Shown in pieces: positions 24,039 through 35,500 of a stretch of DNA of 64,000 nt. Location of the stretch: contig JANHCV010000001.1 in NCBI GenBank assembly GCA_025594325.1, forward strand, positions 744,001 through 808,000, given 5' to 3'. How positions within the stretch are numbered: the first letter of the stretch is position 1; each line of letters starts with the position of its first letter. The translations under genes were made by a program, and so were the position numbers. The DNA is from Blastocladiella emersonii ATCC 22665. Its lineage: Eukaryota; Blastocladiomycota; Blastocladiomycetes; Blastocladiales; Blastocladiaceae. The notes under the pieces are model-generated. The model searched no databases. It was given only the letters and a program-made list of their open reading frames with translations, and was not told the DNA's origin.

Positions 24039-24827
24039 ATGAACGCTCTTCGCAACACACTCCGACCCGCCGTCCGCGCCGCCGTGAGCCGTTCCAGCCG
24101 CTCCGCCGCCGCTGCCACGACCGCCACTCGCACTCTTTCCCTCAACCAAACGTGCGCCATGTCGACCAAGCACACGGCAATCGAAGCCGGCCACGGCCCG
24201 TGGTCGTGGGACGTGCGTCCGCGCGCGATGCACCGCGGGATCGCGGCGGTGGCGCCCGAGTACTCGACGTCGCTGCACATCCCGGTACAGTGGGGCGAGC
24301 AGGACGCGTTCGGGCACCTCAACAACGTGGTCTACATGCGGTATTTCGAATCGGCGCGCATGCAGTACCTGATCGACTTCTCGCAGTACCTGCCCGAGGG
24401 CCTGCGGCACACGTTCGCGCACCCGTCGGCCGAGCACCCGGGCCCGATCGTCGCCTCGGTCACCACCCGGTACCGCGCCCAGGTCCACTACCCGGACGCG
24501 CTGTCGTACTTTCTGCGCGTCGCGCCCGAGGATATGCCGGAGCTGCGCGCGATCGCCGCGCTCGAGGATGGCGTGGATGTCGTGGCGTGGGCCAAGGACC
24601 AGGGCAAGAAGCGCGCCAAGGACCGCATGACCGTCGAGTACGTCGCCTTCAGTCACCGCCACGGGACTATCGCCGCCGACGGGACCTGCCTCATCGTCGC
24701 CTTCAACTACGGGGACAACACCAAGGCGCCCATCTCGCCCACGGTCGCCCGCGCGATTGTTCGGTGGGAGGACGAGGGCCGACGCCGCCACGTCGACGAG
24801 TACGCCAAGGCGACGTACGCCGAGTAG
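24039..24827 (+). CDS. 4-hydroxybenzoyl-CoA thioesterase-like hotdog protein, probable mitochondrial form
   Basis: This is a single-exon gene of 262 residues. The 4HBT signature is WGEQDAFGHLNNVVYMRYFE, in which Asp and the GHLNN loop match acyl-CoA thioesterases. The downstream strand VASVTTRYRAQVHYPD fits the hotdog fold. The first ~40 residues are Arg/Ser/Ala-rich without acids (MNALRNTLRPAVRAAVSRSS), as in a mitochondrial presequence. A second in-frame ATG (24159, MSTKHTAIEA) would give a cytosolic protein starting just before the catalytic domain. The probable reaction is hydrolysis of an acyl-CoA or related thioester; the substrate is not predictable. The gene is flanked by the pseudouridine synthase and the DEUBAD gene on the same strand. 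Confidence 0.82.
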   Translation: MNALRNTLRPAVRAAVSRSSRSAAAATTATRTLSLNQTCAMSTKHTAIEAGHGPWSWDVRPRAMHRGIAAVAPEYSTSLHIPVQWGEQDAFGHLNNVVYMRYFESARMQYLIDFSQYLPEGLRHTFAHPSAEHPGPIVASVTTRYRAQVHYPDALSYFLRVAPEDMPELRAIAALEDGVDVVAWAKDQGKKRAKDRMTVEYVAFSHRHGTIAADGTCLIVAFNYGDNTKAPISPTVARAIVRWEDEGRRRHVDEYAKATYAE

Positions 24828-24993
24828 ATTTTATGGGTTGCTGTGATATACACTAGTTGCTTAGTCAACGCAGTCTTGCGGTGTTCAGGTCAGCCGCGAA
24901 AACGCGTTCGCCCCGACGCACGCCGTCAAAACCGCCGCGCGCCTCTCTCACCCTACCCTCTCTCCCTCCCCAGCACCCTCACCCGAGAAAACC

Positions 24994-26688
24994 ATGGAAC
25001 CAACCAACCCCACGAGTATCCGCATCTCACGGACCCGTCCCGCGACCGTCCAACGCAGCGCTTCCCCGGCGCCCGCAGCCGATACGGCCGACTCGCTGTC
25101 GAGCTCCAACACGTCGCTCTCGACCGTCGACTCGGCCGCCGCTGCCAACCCGCCCACCGCCGCTGCAGCTGACCCGATGGTCGTCGACACGCCCGACGAG
25201 GACAAGTCGCGCCGTCCCGCGCGCAAGCGCGCCAAGAAGGCCGACGGCGAGGCTGCTCCCGCGCCTGCTGCTCCCGCGACGCGCCGGAGTGCCCGCGCGC
25301 CGAAACCTTCGGCTAAGGCGGTGACGGCCGAGGGGGACGATCTGTCGGACGAGGAGGAGGAGGAGGCGGCGCCGCGGACTACGCGCACGCGCAGCGGGCG
25401 GGTCTCGGGCGCCGCTGCTACTCCCGCGGCGACGCCCAAAAAGGCGGCTGCGCCCGCCAAGGGCAAGGCCAAGGCGGCGGCTCCGGCCAAACCCAAGGCC
25501 GCGCCGGCCGCGGCTGCAGCGGGCAAGAAGAAGCCGGCGCGGCAGACCAAGGCGCAGCGCCTGGCCGAAGCGCGCGCGACGCAGCAGCAGCTAGTCGAGC
25601 ACGCGGTCGCCGAGCCGGCGTACTTCGCGTACGACCGGGCCTCGCCGCTCGCGCAGCTCCCCTCCCTCGCGCCGCTGCTGACCAAGGACCACTGGGCGAT
25701 GCTGACGGACGCGGACCGCGCCGAGCTGCTGGCGATGCTGCCCGACGCCGACCTGTTCGCCGACGGGTCCGCGCTGCGCCACGACTTCTTCAACGCGACC
25801 AACCTCACGACCCAGGCCGAACGGTACCTCGAGTACCTCGAGTGTGGACTGCTCGCGCACGTGCTCGCCGACTCGGTCCTCGCGGGCGACGCCGCCAAGG
25901 AGGCCGTGGCTGCTGCTGAGAGCAAGCCCGGCGCGCCCAAGCGCCCGCGTAACCCGGCCAAGCCGATCCCGGACCTCCGCCTCATGCAGGTCAAGCAGGG
26001 CGAGCTCGACCCCGCGGCGCTCGACGGGCCCGACGCGCCGTGGCTCCGCGCGCTGTTCTGCGACGACGACGAGGGCGGGGATGACGCCGAGGCGTGGAAG
26101 GACGAGAATTTCGAGTCGTTCTGGGGCGAGCTCGCCGAGCGCCAGCGCCGCAAGAACAAGCACGCCGCGGGTGCGTCCGCCCAGGTCACGGTCGCGGACC
26201 TCCTCAAGGCGGGCGCGATCCGCGCCGGCGACAAGGTCCGGTACTTTAAGAAGTTTGTGCGCCCGTTCGCGTTCCAGATCGACGCGCTGGTCGAGGTACG
26301 CTCACTCGGCTCTCGCGGTTGCGGCCTTGACTGACACCCCCTCCCACTCTCGCGCACACTGTAGCTCAAGACGGTCGCCAACACCAAGTTCACGGGCGTC
26401 CTGCTCGAGGAATCCGTCGACTTCGAGGACGCGGCGCACGCGCGCCCCGCCGCGACGCCCGCGGCGCCAACGGACCTCGCGTTCCGCTCCTTCAACGACC
26501 TCGAGGGCGTCCTGTACGAGCGCGCGCTCGGCACCCGCGAGGCGCGGCCCAACGGCAACGTGTGGCGCAACACCAAGCGCGTCCGCGGCGGGACCAAGGA
26601 CGTGACGCTGTTCCAGCTCCGCCGCGAGTTTATCGCCGCGGGCGAGAACCGGCCCACGGGGAAGCGGAATGTTGGTGTCGTTGAGTGA
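24994..26688 (+). CDS. Asx/DEUBAD-domain nuclear protein
   Basis: Exons 24994-26295 and 26365-26688 give 541 residues. The first ~200 residues are basic and Ala/Pro-rich with nuclear-localisation-like clusters (RRPARKRAKK, KKKPARQTK). Residues about 220-300 form the Asx-homology (DEUBAD) domain: HWAMLTDADRAELLAMLPDA, then FFNATNLTTQAERYLEYLEC. This fold in Asxl/Asx and related proteins binds and regulates deubiquitinases. The C-terminal part contains FESFWGELAERQRRKNK and a strand-rich region RAGDKVRYFKKF...FTGVLLEESVDFED that spans the intron. A chromatin-associated role is inferred from the family. The start ATG has an ACC context. Confidence 0.75.
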
Positions 26689-26785
26689 TGGATGGTCTGG
26701 GTGGTTCCCGCAGCAGTACATATAGTTTTGGTTTGGTTCGAGCAACTCCTGGCCAGCCCATATGCCGCGCACGCGCGAGAGTGGA

Positions 26786-26805
26786 GACGCGTCGCGCGAC
26801 GCGTC
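26786..26805. promoter_or_regulatory. Perfect 20-bp palindrome with two ACGCGT boxes
   Basis: GACGCGTCGCGCGACGCGTC is its own reverse complement and lies about 110 bp before the coiled-coil gene start. ACGCGT is the MCB core bound by MBF-type cell-cycle factors in fungi. The core recurs in other promoters here (near 23887 and 30968). Confidence 0.45.
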
Positions 26806-26915
26806 GGGAGACGCTGCTGATCGTCCCTATCTTCAGTCCCCGCCAACCAGCACTAGCACACGACTGTACCTTGCAAAACGGATGCAACTTGGCGCCGCGC
26901 GCACGCCCACCCACC

Positions 26916-29626
26916 ATGACTCCACCACCACCGGGCATCCTCGCGCCCATCGGCGACCTGCACGGCCCGCTGCACCGCCCGCCGCTCGTGAGTCCCGTCA
27001 AGAAGCCGCGGCCACCGAGCCCGCCTCCCCCTCCACCACCTCCGCCGCCGCGGGAACGCACGCCGACCCCGTCACCACCATCCTCGCCGCCACCGCCGCC
27101 GTTCGACGGCGTCCCGCGCGATGCGTACGACGCGGCGGTCCAGGAATCCGCGTTTCTGCGGGATGTCGTCGCGCGGCTCAACTCTGAGCTCGCGCAGTGC
27201 AAGAAGCTCGGGCTCGCGCAGGGTGAGAAGCGGGAGCTGGTACGCGAACACGACTGCGAGTCCAGACCGGAGCTGACCACGTGGCCGTAGTCCGAGTTCC
27301 TCGAGTCGGGCGACGCGGGGTGGCTGTGGGACGCCGAGGCGCTCGCGCCGCTGCTCGCGTGCACCGACGAGTACGTCAAGCAGATGGCCGACCGGATCGC
27401 CGAGTACGATGTACGTCGTTTCGCGCCGCGCGCACGTGGGATGCTGGGCTAACTGCTTGGAGCGGGTTAGGCCAAGGTCCCCGACCTCGTGAACCGGTGC
27501 GAGTCGCTCGTCGCCGAGAACGAGAAGCTGTACACGCAGATCGACGCGCTCCAGGGCGCGCAGCGCCACGCGGCTGCGATGAAACCGGTCGCGCCGCCGC
27601 CGGCGTCGGATCCGAACGCTTCGTACGTCGTCGCTGCCGAAGCCCGCGTGGATACCCGAACTTACCCCGAGGCGTGCGTAGCGAGCACATCACCCAACTG
27701 ATCCATCAAAACCAGCATCTGCGGCGCGAGCTCCAGTCCGTGCGCGCCGCCGCCGACACCGCCGCGCGGGACTCGTCCGCCGCCTCCTCCCAACTCAAGA
27801 CGCTGACCGCGCAAAACGACGCCCTCCGCGCAGCGAAGCGTGACCTCGAGGACCAAGTAACCGCGGCCGCCGCCGACGTGGCTGCGCTCGAAGCCGAGAA
27901 CGCGGGCGCGCACCGTCTCGCGACGCAGCAATCTCACGACCTGCGCCGCGCACACGACCGGATCGCCGCCCTCGAATCCTCGGTCGCGACTGTCACGGCG
28001 CGGTTCCAGGACTCGCTCCGCGAGGTGCACGCGTGGACCGCGCGGCACCGTGACGTGGTCGCCACGGTGCGCGAGCAGGAGGCCGAGCTCGCGGCAGCGA
28101 CGGCCGCGGCCTTGGCCACGACGGAGACGGTGCGCGGGCTCGAGGACGCGCAGCGCGAGGTGACCGCGCGCGCCGACGCGCTCGAGAAGCGGCTCACCGA
28201 CCAGACCCAGCGCGAGGCCAAGCTCGTTGCGACGGTGCACGCGCAGGCCTCGGCGCTCGACGAGGCGCGCCGCGAGCGCGATGCCGCGGTGGCGGCGGCC
28301 GACGAGGCGAGGGCCAAGTGCGCGAGTATGGCGGGGCTCGTCAACAGCGTGGTCCCCGACTCGGTCGCGAAGCGCGACGTGGTCCGCCTAAAGGCCGAGC
28401 ACGCGGCGGCACTCGACGCGCTGCGCGGCGAGCTCGCGCTGCTGACCGAATCACACGTCGCGCTGTCGAGCGCCATGGAGCGCGCGGTGCGCGACCGGCG
28501 CATGGTCGACGACGAGCTGCGCCGCGTCCAGCAGAGTGTCCCCGAAGAGCACGCGCGGCTCGCGGCGGTCGTGGACGAGCTCGCAGCGCGGCTACGCGGT
28601 GTGGAGAGGGAGCGGAGCGAGGTCGTGCATCAACTCGATCAGTTCGTATGCGTGTCGCGCGGGGACGGGGTCTGCGGGGGGATGGAGACTGACTGACGCG
28701 TCGTGGTGTAGGGCGCAGCGTAAACTCGACCGCGTCGACCAGCGCAACGACCAGGAGAAGCAGGTCCTCGCGCAGGAGCTCGCGCACGCGCAGAAGCGCG
28801 CGTCCCGCGCCGAGATCATGGTCGAGGAGGTCAAGGTACGCACGCAATCGCTCTCGGGGTCTCGTCCGACCACGCGCTGACGACCGAGCGAGTGTAGGAG
28901 GCCAACCTCAAGCTGATCAGCCACCTGTCGGACGTCACCAAGCAGCTGCACGACGCGCAGCAGGCCAAGTCGCGCGCCGAGCAGCTCGCGGACGTGACAG
29001 CCAAGCAGCTGGCCAAGCAGTTCGAGTCCAAACTGCACGGTCTGCGGTCGGAGCTCAGCGACCTGCGCCAGACGCACGCCGCGGCGTGCAAGGAGCTACA
29101 CGATCTCCGCGCGACCCTCGCCGCGCGCACTACCAAGTTCACGTCCGAGCACGCGCAGCTGACGAAAGACTACGACACGCTCGTCGACACGCTGCGCACG
29201 CAGCTCGCCACGGCGCACGCGCAGCGCGAGGACGCGTTCCGCGCGGCCAAGGCGATCAAGGCCAAGCTCCGCCGCGAGCTCCACTCGGAACGTGCCGCCC
29301 ACGCCGACGCCGTGCACCGGATCCAGGAGCTCGCAAGGCGGAACGACGAGCTGCTGACCAAGGTCGCTGAGACGACGCGCGCTGCGGCGGGGATGGCGAG
29401 GGAGAAGCGCGAGGCGCAGCGGCGCGCGATGGAGCTCGTGGCGACGGCGGCTAAGGGGACTCGGATCCCGCACGTGGTGTCGCCCGCGGACTCGGACGTG
29501 GTCGGCAGTCCTCGGAAACGGCGACCCGACCCGCCGCTGCTGCCAACGCCGATGGCGCCGCCAGGAACGACCATGTTCGCGGCCGAGCTCGAGGTGCAGC
29601 TGGAGCGCATCAAGGCGAGGGGATGA
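26916..29626 (+). CDS. Long coiled-coil protein, unidentified
   Basis: Six exons (26916-27239, 27291-27410, 27471-27622, 27682-28645, 28719-28835, 28898-29626) give 801 residues. The first ~75 residues are Pro-rich, including a run of ten prolines. Almost all the rest is heptad-rich coiled coil, interrupted near the ASDPN segment and near SVVPDSVAKRD. The tail has a basic SPRKRRPD motif. No motor, kinase or membrane segment is visible; a cytoskeletal, spindle-pole or septum role is possible but unproven. In intron 4 only the CAG at 28716-28718 keeps the frame, because the nearer TAG would bring a stop. The N-terminal exon boundary is supported by GTACGC...CTGAC...TAG. Confidence 0.75.
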
Positions 29627-29712
29627 ATGAGACTCAATGATTGTACTCCTACTACTAGTTGTATGTGTGCACGTCAAGGGTTTTCAGTGTATTGAGGTGG
29701 GGTAGATCATCA

Positions 29713-30858
29713 TCATTCGTCGTCCGGGTCCTGCTCCGAGTCGTCGTCGCCCGAGGCCATCTCCTCCCAGCTTCCTTCGGACCCGTCCTCCTCCTCGGCG
29801 TCCTCGTTGCTCGGGAGGCCGTCGCGGTACTCGGCACGACCCATGAGCTCGCGCATCTCGGCCTCAAGGTCCGAGTCCATGTCCTCGCCGTCATCAAAGT
29901 CGACGTCGTCCTCGTCCTGGTCGTCGTCGGCGCCGCCCGCGAGCATGCCCTCGAGGTCGCCGAGGCCCAGGCGGTCGAGGTACTTGGACTCGGCGGCATC
30001 GTCGTCGTCGGATCCGCTCGCAGCGGCCTCCTCGTCGTCGTCGTCCGAGACCCACTCCTCGGCGTCCGAGTCGAGCTCCTCGTCCGAGTCAAACTCGGCG
30101 CCGGATCCGAGCCCCGCGTCATCATCATCATCGCTTCCACTGCCCGCCTCGTCGCAATCCTCATCATCATCACTCGCAGCAGCGGCAGCGGCCTCGCGCG
30201 GGACGTCCTCCTCGGGGAACTCGTGGATGATGGTGTCGCCCTTGGCGGTGACGCCCGAGAAGGCCTCGTACAGGTCGCCGAGGCCGTCCTCGGCAATCTT
30301 CTGCGGGACGGCGGCCGACTTGCGCTTCTTGAGCTTGAGCAGGCGCTCGTACCGGTCAATGTCCATGCGGTCAATGGCCTCGTCGCGGTCGAAGCCGAGG
30401 TCGAGCCCGCGCGGTACGGGCGCCGACGCCGGGATCACGCGCGACTCGCGCAGCTTGGCGAACAGCGCGGGGTCCTTGCTCGCCAGCTTGATCATCTTGG
30501 CCGTGTCATCGGCGTCGGTGGTGGGGCGGGAGGCGGGCTTCTTGCCCTTGGACGAGGATGAAGACGAGGACGCGGCGGGAGCAGCAGCAGCGGCGGCGGC
30601 GGTCTTGCTGCGCTTCGCGGGGCGATCCGCGGGGGCAGCAGCGTCGGGCGCGGGCCGCTTGGCGGGCTTCGCCGCCGCCGGCGCCGCAGCCTTGCCGGCC
30701 TTGGCCTTAGGCTTCTCGGCAGCGGTGGCGTGCTGCTGGTAGTGCGCGGCCTTGCGGTGCTTCTTCTCGGCGCGCTCCTGCTTGCGCGCCTCCTTGCGCG
30801 ACTTGCCGGGCTTGCCGGTCGGCGGGGCGCCGCGCGTGGACGTCTTTGGGCGTGGCAT
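29713..30858 (-). CDS. Acidic nucleolar-type protein resembling the Sgd1/NOM1 N-terminus
   Basis: This is a single exon of 381 residues. It starts MPRPKTSTRG and has a basic N-terminus (KSRKEARKQERAEKKHRK) like nucleolar Sgd1/NOM1 proteins. Ala/Lys-rich linkers follow, then a short ordered core (IDRYERLLKLKKRKSAAVP and IAEDGLGDLYEAFSG), then long Asp/Glu runs. The MIF4G and MA3 domains that complete Sgd1/NOM1 (18S rRNA processing) are absent: the frame ends at a stop and the convergent coiled-coil gene begins about 87 bp beyond. It may be a different acidic nucleolar protein, since the similarity is limited to short low-complexity segments. The start is at the first ATG downstream of the GC-rich divergent promoter shared with HAP3. 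Confidence 0.6.
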   Translation of the reverse strand: MPRPKTSTRGAPPTGKPGKSRKEARKQERAEKKHRKAAHYQQHATAAEKPKAKAGKAAAPAAAKPAKRPAPDAAAPADRPAKRSKTAAAAAAAPAASSSSSSSKGKKPASRPTTDADDTAKMIKLASKDPALFAKLRESRVIPASAPVPRGLDLGFDRDEAIDRMDIDRYERLLKLKKRKSAAVPQKIAEDGLGDLYEAFSGVTAKGDTIIHEFPEEDVPREAAAAAASDDDEDCDEAGSGSDDDDDAGLGSGAEFDSDEELDSDAEEWVSDDDDEEAAASGSDDDDAAESKYLDRLGLGDLEGMLAGGADDDQDEDDVDFDDGEDMDSDLEAEMRELMGRAEYRDGLPSNEDAEEEDGSEGSWEEMASGDDDSEQDPDDE

Positions 30859-31305
30859 GGTATTTGATTCGTAGCGGTTCAGCGTGTGGCGATGGGGAGG
30901 GTCGGCAGCGAACAAGGCGACGCGACAAGAAACGCGAGGGTCAGCGAGTGGCGTTGCGCGGGTCAGCCGGCGCCGCGTGACGCGTCGCGAGGGCGGCCCG
31001 GCGACGCGCTGCGCCTCTCTCCCCTCGCCCGCCGCCATCGAGCCCAACTCTCCTCGCCGCCTACGAGTCAGACTCGACATCGGCAGCTGCTGCCCGCAAC
31101 GTAACTCTACGCATCACCGCCACCTGCCTGAACCCCGCGCGGCGACGACGCGCCGTGCACTTGACCGCCGCCATCGCCTCCAGCCTCGCCACGGGCCGTC
31201 AGATTCACGGCCACCACTGATTGTTTGGCCCGGCCTTCCGGAACTGCTCTCGCGTACCCCGCGTCCCTGCGCGCTACATAACCCGCCCGCGTCCCCACTC
31301 CAACC

Positions 31306-32476
31306 ATGGCGGCCAAGAAGAAGGCTGCTGCCGCCGCGGCACCTGCACCCGCTGACGCCGCATCGACCGACGCTGCTGCCGGCACCACCGCCTCGTCCCC
31401 GCCAACAACAAAACGGGGCCCCACCACGCGCTCGCGCTCGCCCGCCCGATCCAAGGCCGCGAAAGCCGCCGCCGCTGCCGCCGCCGCTGCCGCCGCTACG
31501 CTGGCCGCTGACGCCGCCTCCGCCGTCAAGTCGCCCCCGTCCCCCGCCGCCGCCAAGGCCGATCCCGCCGCCATCCCCAACCCCGCGATGCTCGGCGGGT
31601 CCGACAACGAGACGGGCGCGGGCGGCGCCGAGGAGATGACGCGCGACGACTGGGAGGCCAAGGAGCACGACCGGCTGCTGCCCATCGCCAACGTGGCGCG
31701 CATCATGAAGAAGACGCTGCCCGACAACGCCAAGATCTCCAAGGAGGCCAAGGAGTGTGTCCAGGAGTGCGTGTCCGAGTTCATCTCGTTCATCACGTCC
31801 GAGGGTACGCTTCCTGGGGTTGTGCGCGAGCGATCGATGCTGACGCGCGCTGGGTGTAGCGAGCGACCGGTGCCAGCAGGAGAAGCGCAAGACCATCACG
31901 GGCGAGGATATCCTGTGGGCCATGCAGCAGCTCAGCTTCGACAACCACGCTGAGACGCTCAAGGTCTACCTGACCAAGTACCGCGAGGTACGCGTCCCCT
32001 CGTCGCGCTCCTCCCGATCCCGGCCGCTGACTCTCCTCATCCTCGCACCCTAGTGGCTCGAGCTCAAGAGCGACAAGACGTCCAAGCACAAGTCCTCAAA
32101 GTCGACCGACGACTCCGCTTCCTCCTCCGCCATCACCACCAACGGCTCGCAGCAGAAGCTCCCGCAGCAGTCGCAGCCTCAGCCGCAGCCCCAGCAGTCC
32201 GTCGCGCCCTACCACCACCAGCAGCACCACCAGCAGCACGGGTACCCACCGGTCCAGGGCTTCCCGCCAGGAGCCCACATGCAGCCGCAGCAGCAGCAGC
32301 AGCAGCACCCGGGCTACGCCATGGGCGCGCCCGGGTTCCCGCAGCAGCATCAGCAGCAGCACGCGTACCCTCACCACCAGCAGCACCCGCACCAGGGAAC
32401 CCCGGCGCCAGGCACGCCTATGATGCCGCCGCCGCCACAGCAGCAGCAGCCACCAGCACCCTCGTCGTCATCTTGA
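31306..32476 (+). CDS. HAP3: CCAAT-binding factor subunit HAP3/NF-YB
   Basis: This is the histone-fold subunit of the CBC/NF-Y complex that binds CCAAT promoters and controls respiratory, iron and redox genes in fungi. Exons 31306-31804, 31860-31987 and 32054-32476 give 349 residues. The Ala-rich N-terminal ~110 residues are followed by the diagnostic core: [39 protein letters not shown], then [20 protein letters not shown] and ETLKVYL. All positions needed for dimerisation with HAP5 look normal. The C-terminal ~140 residues are Gln/His/Pro-rich (repeated QQ and HHQQ), far longer than in the usual family member and likely disordered. Intron 1 falls inside the histone fold at a phase-1 site. 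Confidence 0.95.
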
Positions 32477-32507
32477 ATGCATGTATATTGATTTCCTCGT
32501 CTCTCCT

Positions 32508-35500
32508 CTAATCGTCGGCCAGCAACCGGTCATTGTACTTGTACCGCGTCGCGTTGAGCCACTGCTGCACCGTGCCGACCGACTGCGCGACGCGCGCGCG
32601 CTCGCGCTGCAGGTACTGGTCGTACAAGTCGTCGAGCAGGCTGCGGTACCTCGCGCCTGCGCCGCCGCCCGCAGACCCCGGCCGTCCTCTGGCCCCGCTC
32701 CCCGCACGGCTGCCCGCCAGACTCCGCGGGAGAACCGACAGCAACCCGACACGCACCATGGCGGCCTCGAGCTGCTCGCGCGACTGGACGTTGAAGAACG
32801 CGAGCGCCTGCATCGCGGCGCGGCGGACCGTCGGGTGTGCGTCGGCGAGCCGCGCAATCAGCGCGACCAGCACGTCTGGGTGGTACATGCCGATCCGCGG
32901 CAACGTCGCCGCGATCTGCGCGCGCACCGCCCACTCGGGGTCGCCGTGCAGCGTGTCGACGAGCGGGTGGAGCACCGTGGCGACGGGGTCCGCAATGTCG
33001 CGCCCGAACACCCGGTACACGTACGCGACCATCTTGGCCGCCTCGACGCGCGCGTGCGTGTGCGGCGCGACCCGGATCAGGTCGCCCAGGACGTGCAGCA
33101 CGTTGGCCACCGTCACGTCGCGCCCGCCCAGGCCTGGGAACCACGACAGCGACATGACGCGCGAAAGCTTGTGCTGCAGCTCGTCCGCGGGACCCGGCCC
33201 GCCGCCCGGCGACGCGGGGTTCGAGACCGACGACCGACGGCGCCCGCTGCCACTCCCGCTGAGATCCAGCTTGAGCTCGGTCGCGGCCACAGGCGTCCCC
33301 GCGCCGCCGGACCCCGGCGCCGACGACGACCGCCGCTGCTTGCGCAGGATGCTCCACACGGCGCGGTCCTCGTCGCGCGGCTCCTGCAGCGTCACCTTGC
33401 GCCGCGGCTTTTCGGGCTCGGGCTTGGCGCGCGGCGCCAGGATCGGTTTTGGCGGGACCTTGGTCGCGGCGGGAAGCGGTTTCGCCTTGAACGCGGGCGC
33501 GGCGGGTTTCGCAGGGGAGGCGGCGGCCGCGGGAGCCGGCTTCTTGGCGCCGCCAGCGCCCATGAGCAGCTTCATCGGCATGGCGGGCGGCGGCGCGGGT
33601 TTCGGCGCGGGCGCGGGCTTCCTGGGCGGCGCGGCCGAAGGCGGCATCATCTTGACGGGCGACTTGGCGGGCTTCGAAGGCGCGTCCTTGACCTCCTCGA
33701 GGCTCGGTTCCTTGCGCGGCGGCGCAGGGGCCGGTGGCGGGGTCGGCTCGCGCGGGGGCGGCGTGGGTTCCCGCGGCGGCGGTGGCGGAGGAGGGGTAGG
33801 CTCGCGCGGCGGAGGCGGAGTAGGTTCCTTGCGCGGCGGCGGTGGAGGGGGCGGGGTCGGTTCGCGCGCGGGCGGAGGCGGGGGCGGCGGGGTCGGGTCG
33901 AGGATGTCGAGGTCCTCGTCGCCGTCGTCGGCGAGATCGACCGCGTTCGCCGCGTCGTCGTCATCGTCGTCGTCGCGGCCGCCGTGGTGGTGGTGGTCGT
34001 CGTCGTGGTCGGGTTTCGGCGGCGGCGAGGGCTTCTCGGCGCGCTCCTTCTTGCGCCGGTGCTTGATCGTGTGGCGGGTCTTGCCGCGGCCGCCCGCCGC
34101 GCCACCCGCGGGCCCAGCCTCGACGGGCGGCGGGACCGCGGGCGCGGCGACGTCGGGCGGACGCGCGGTCGAGTTGGGCACCGCGACGACGCCGGCGTGC
34201 AGGACGCCGATCATTCTTATCTTGCGCTGGATGTTGCGCATCTTGGTCTCGAGCGGGATGATGCCGCGGTCGCGCTTGTAGTTGCGGATGGCGCCGTCGC
34301 GGCCGTCGACCGTGGCCACGTCCTCGTCCGTGACCTTGGGCTGGTACAGCTGCGCCGCGTTGCGGTTGGTCCGCAGAATGTACTTGACCTGCCCGTGCGC
34401 CGCGTCCGACTTCATCATCTGGTCGAGGTTGTCCCACACCTGCGCGTCGTCGACCGACATGGTGTTGTAGGTCCGCCGACTCATGTCCGACAGCAGCGTG
34501 TCGAGCTCGTCGTCCGTCTGGCTCCGGTCCGGCGCGGGCTCCATGCCCGTGAACAGGTACCGCGACGGCCGCGTCCCGCGCCGGTCCGCGGTCGCCGACG
34601 AGAAGGACGACGTCAGCGCGCTCGACCCCGACGCGTTGAGCCCGTTGAGCGACTGCCGGCTGTCCCGCACTACCGTCGACTCGGTCCGCGACAGCTGGCT
34701 ACCGCGCGTGTCGTGCGATTTGGGCTTCGCCGTCTACACGTCACGGGCGTGAGTCTTGTGGTTGATCTTGAGCGCGTCTCGAACGTACCATGCCGCGCGG
34801 ACCCATGAGCTCGCGCTGGAACTCCTGCATCAGTTCCGAGTCGAGGTACCCGTCGTCGGGCTTGACCGAGCTACACGCGCGCCGCGTCGCGAGGTCAGTC
34901 GAGTCCACACCAGCTCGAACGGCACACGTACTAGAGACACATGTGCCACTGCTCCTTGTCGAACCCGGGCCGCTCGCGGAACCCGCGCCAAAAATCGAGT
35001 CCGGGGTCAAACGGCATCGGGTCCTCGGGCGGGTCCTCGGGCACGCTGATCTCCTGCATCACGTACGAATGCGCCGCCGGCATGTAGTCGCGCCAGCGGA
35101 CGATGCTGACCTCGTCGTGGACGCCGACGAGCAGGTCGCCGCGCTGGTTCGCGAACGCGATGCACGTCACGGGCTCGCCAATCTGGATTTCGCGCACCAG
35201 CATGTTGTCCGCGTTCCACAGCTTAACCACGCCGTCCATGCCGCTCGTCACGTACAGCCCGAGCGTCGGCAGGTGGTCGACCGCCGTCACCACCCGCGTG
35301 TGGTCCTCGTCAGGCGAGTGCAGCCACAGGCGCCCGCTCGGCGCCAGGCTACCCGTCCCCGCGACGCCGCTCGACACGACCACCGTGGCCGCGCCGGGCA
35401 AGCTGCTGTGCGACGACATTGGGTCGCGGTTGAGCGAGCTGCTGCTCGAGTTCCCGCCGCCCCCGCTGTGGTTCGGGTGCTGCTGCTTGGCCGTGAGCGG

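Noticed and set aside
29713-31080. Longer start of the acidic nucleolar gene at 31080
   Set aside because: The extra N-terminus is promoter-like, Arg-rich sequence; MPRPKTSTRG at 30858 gives the basic N-terminus expected of nucleolar proteins.
32481-34808. 775-codon plus-strand frame opposite the WD40-HEAT gene
   Set aside because: Low-complexity Arg-rich translation with no conserved motif; the minus strand carries a splice-consistent protein with HEAT repeats.
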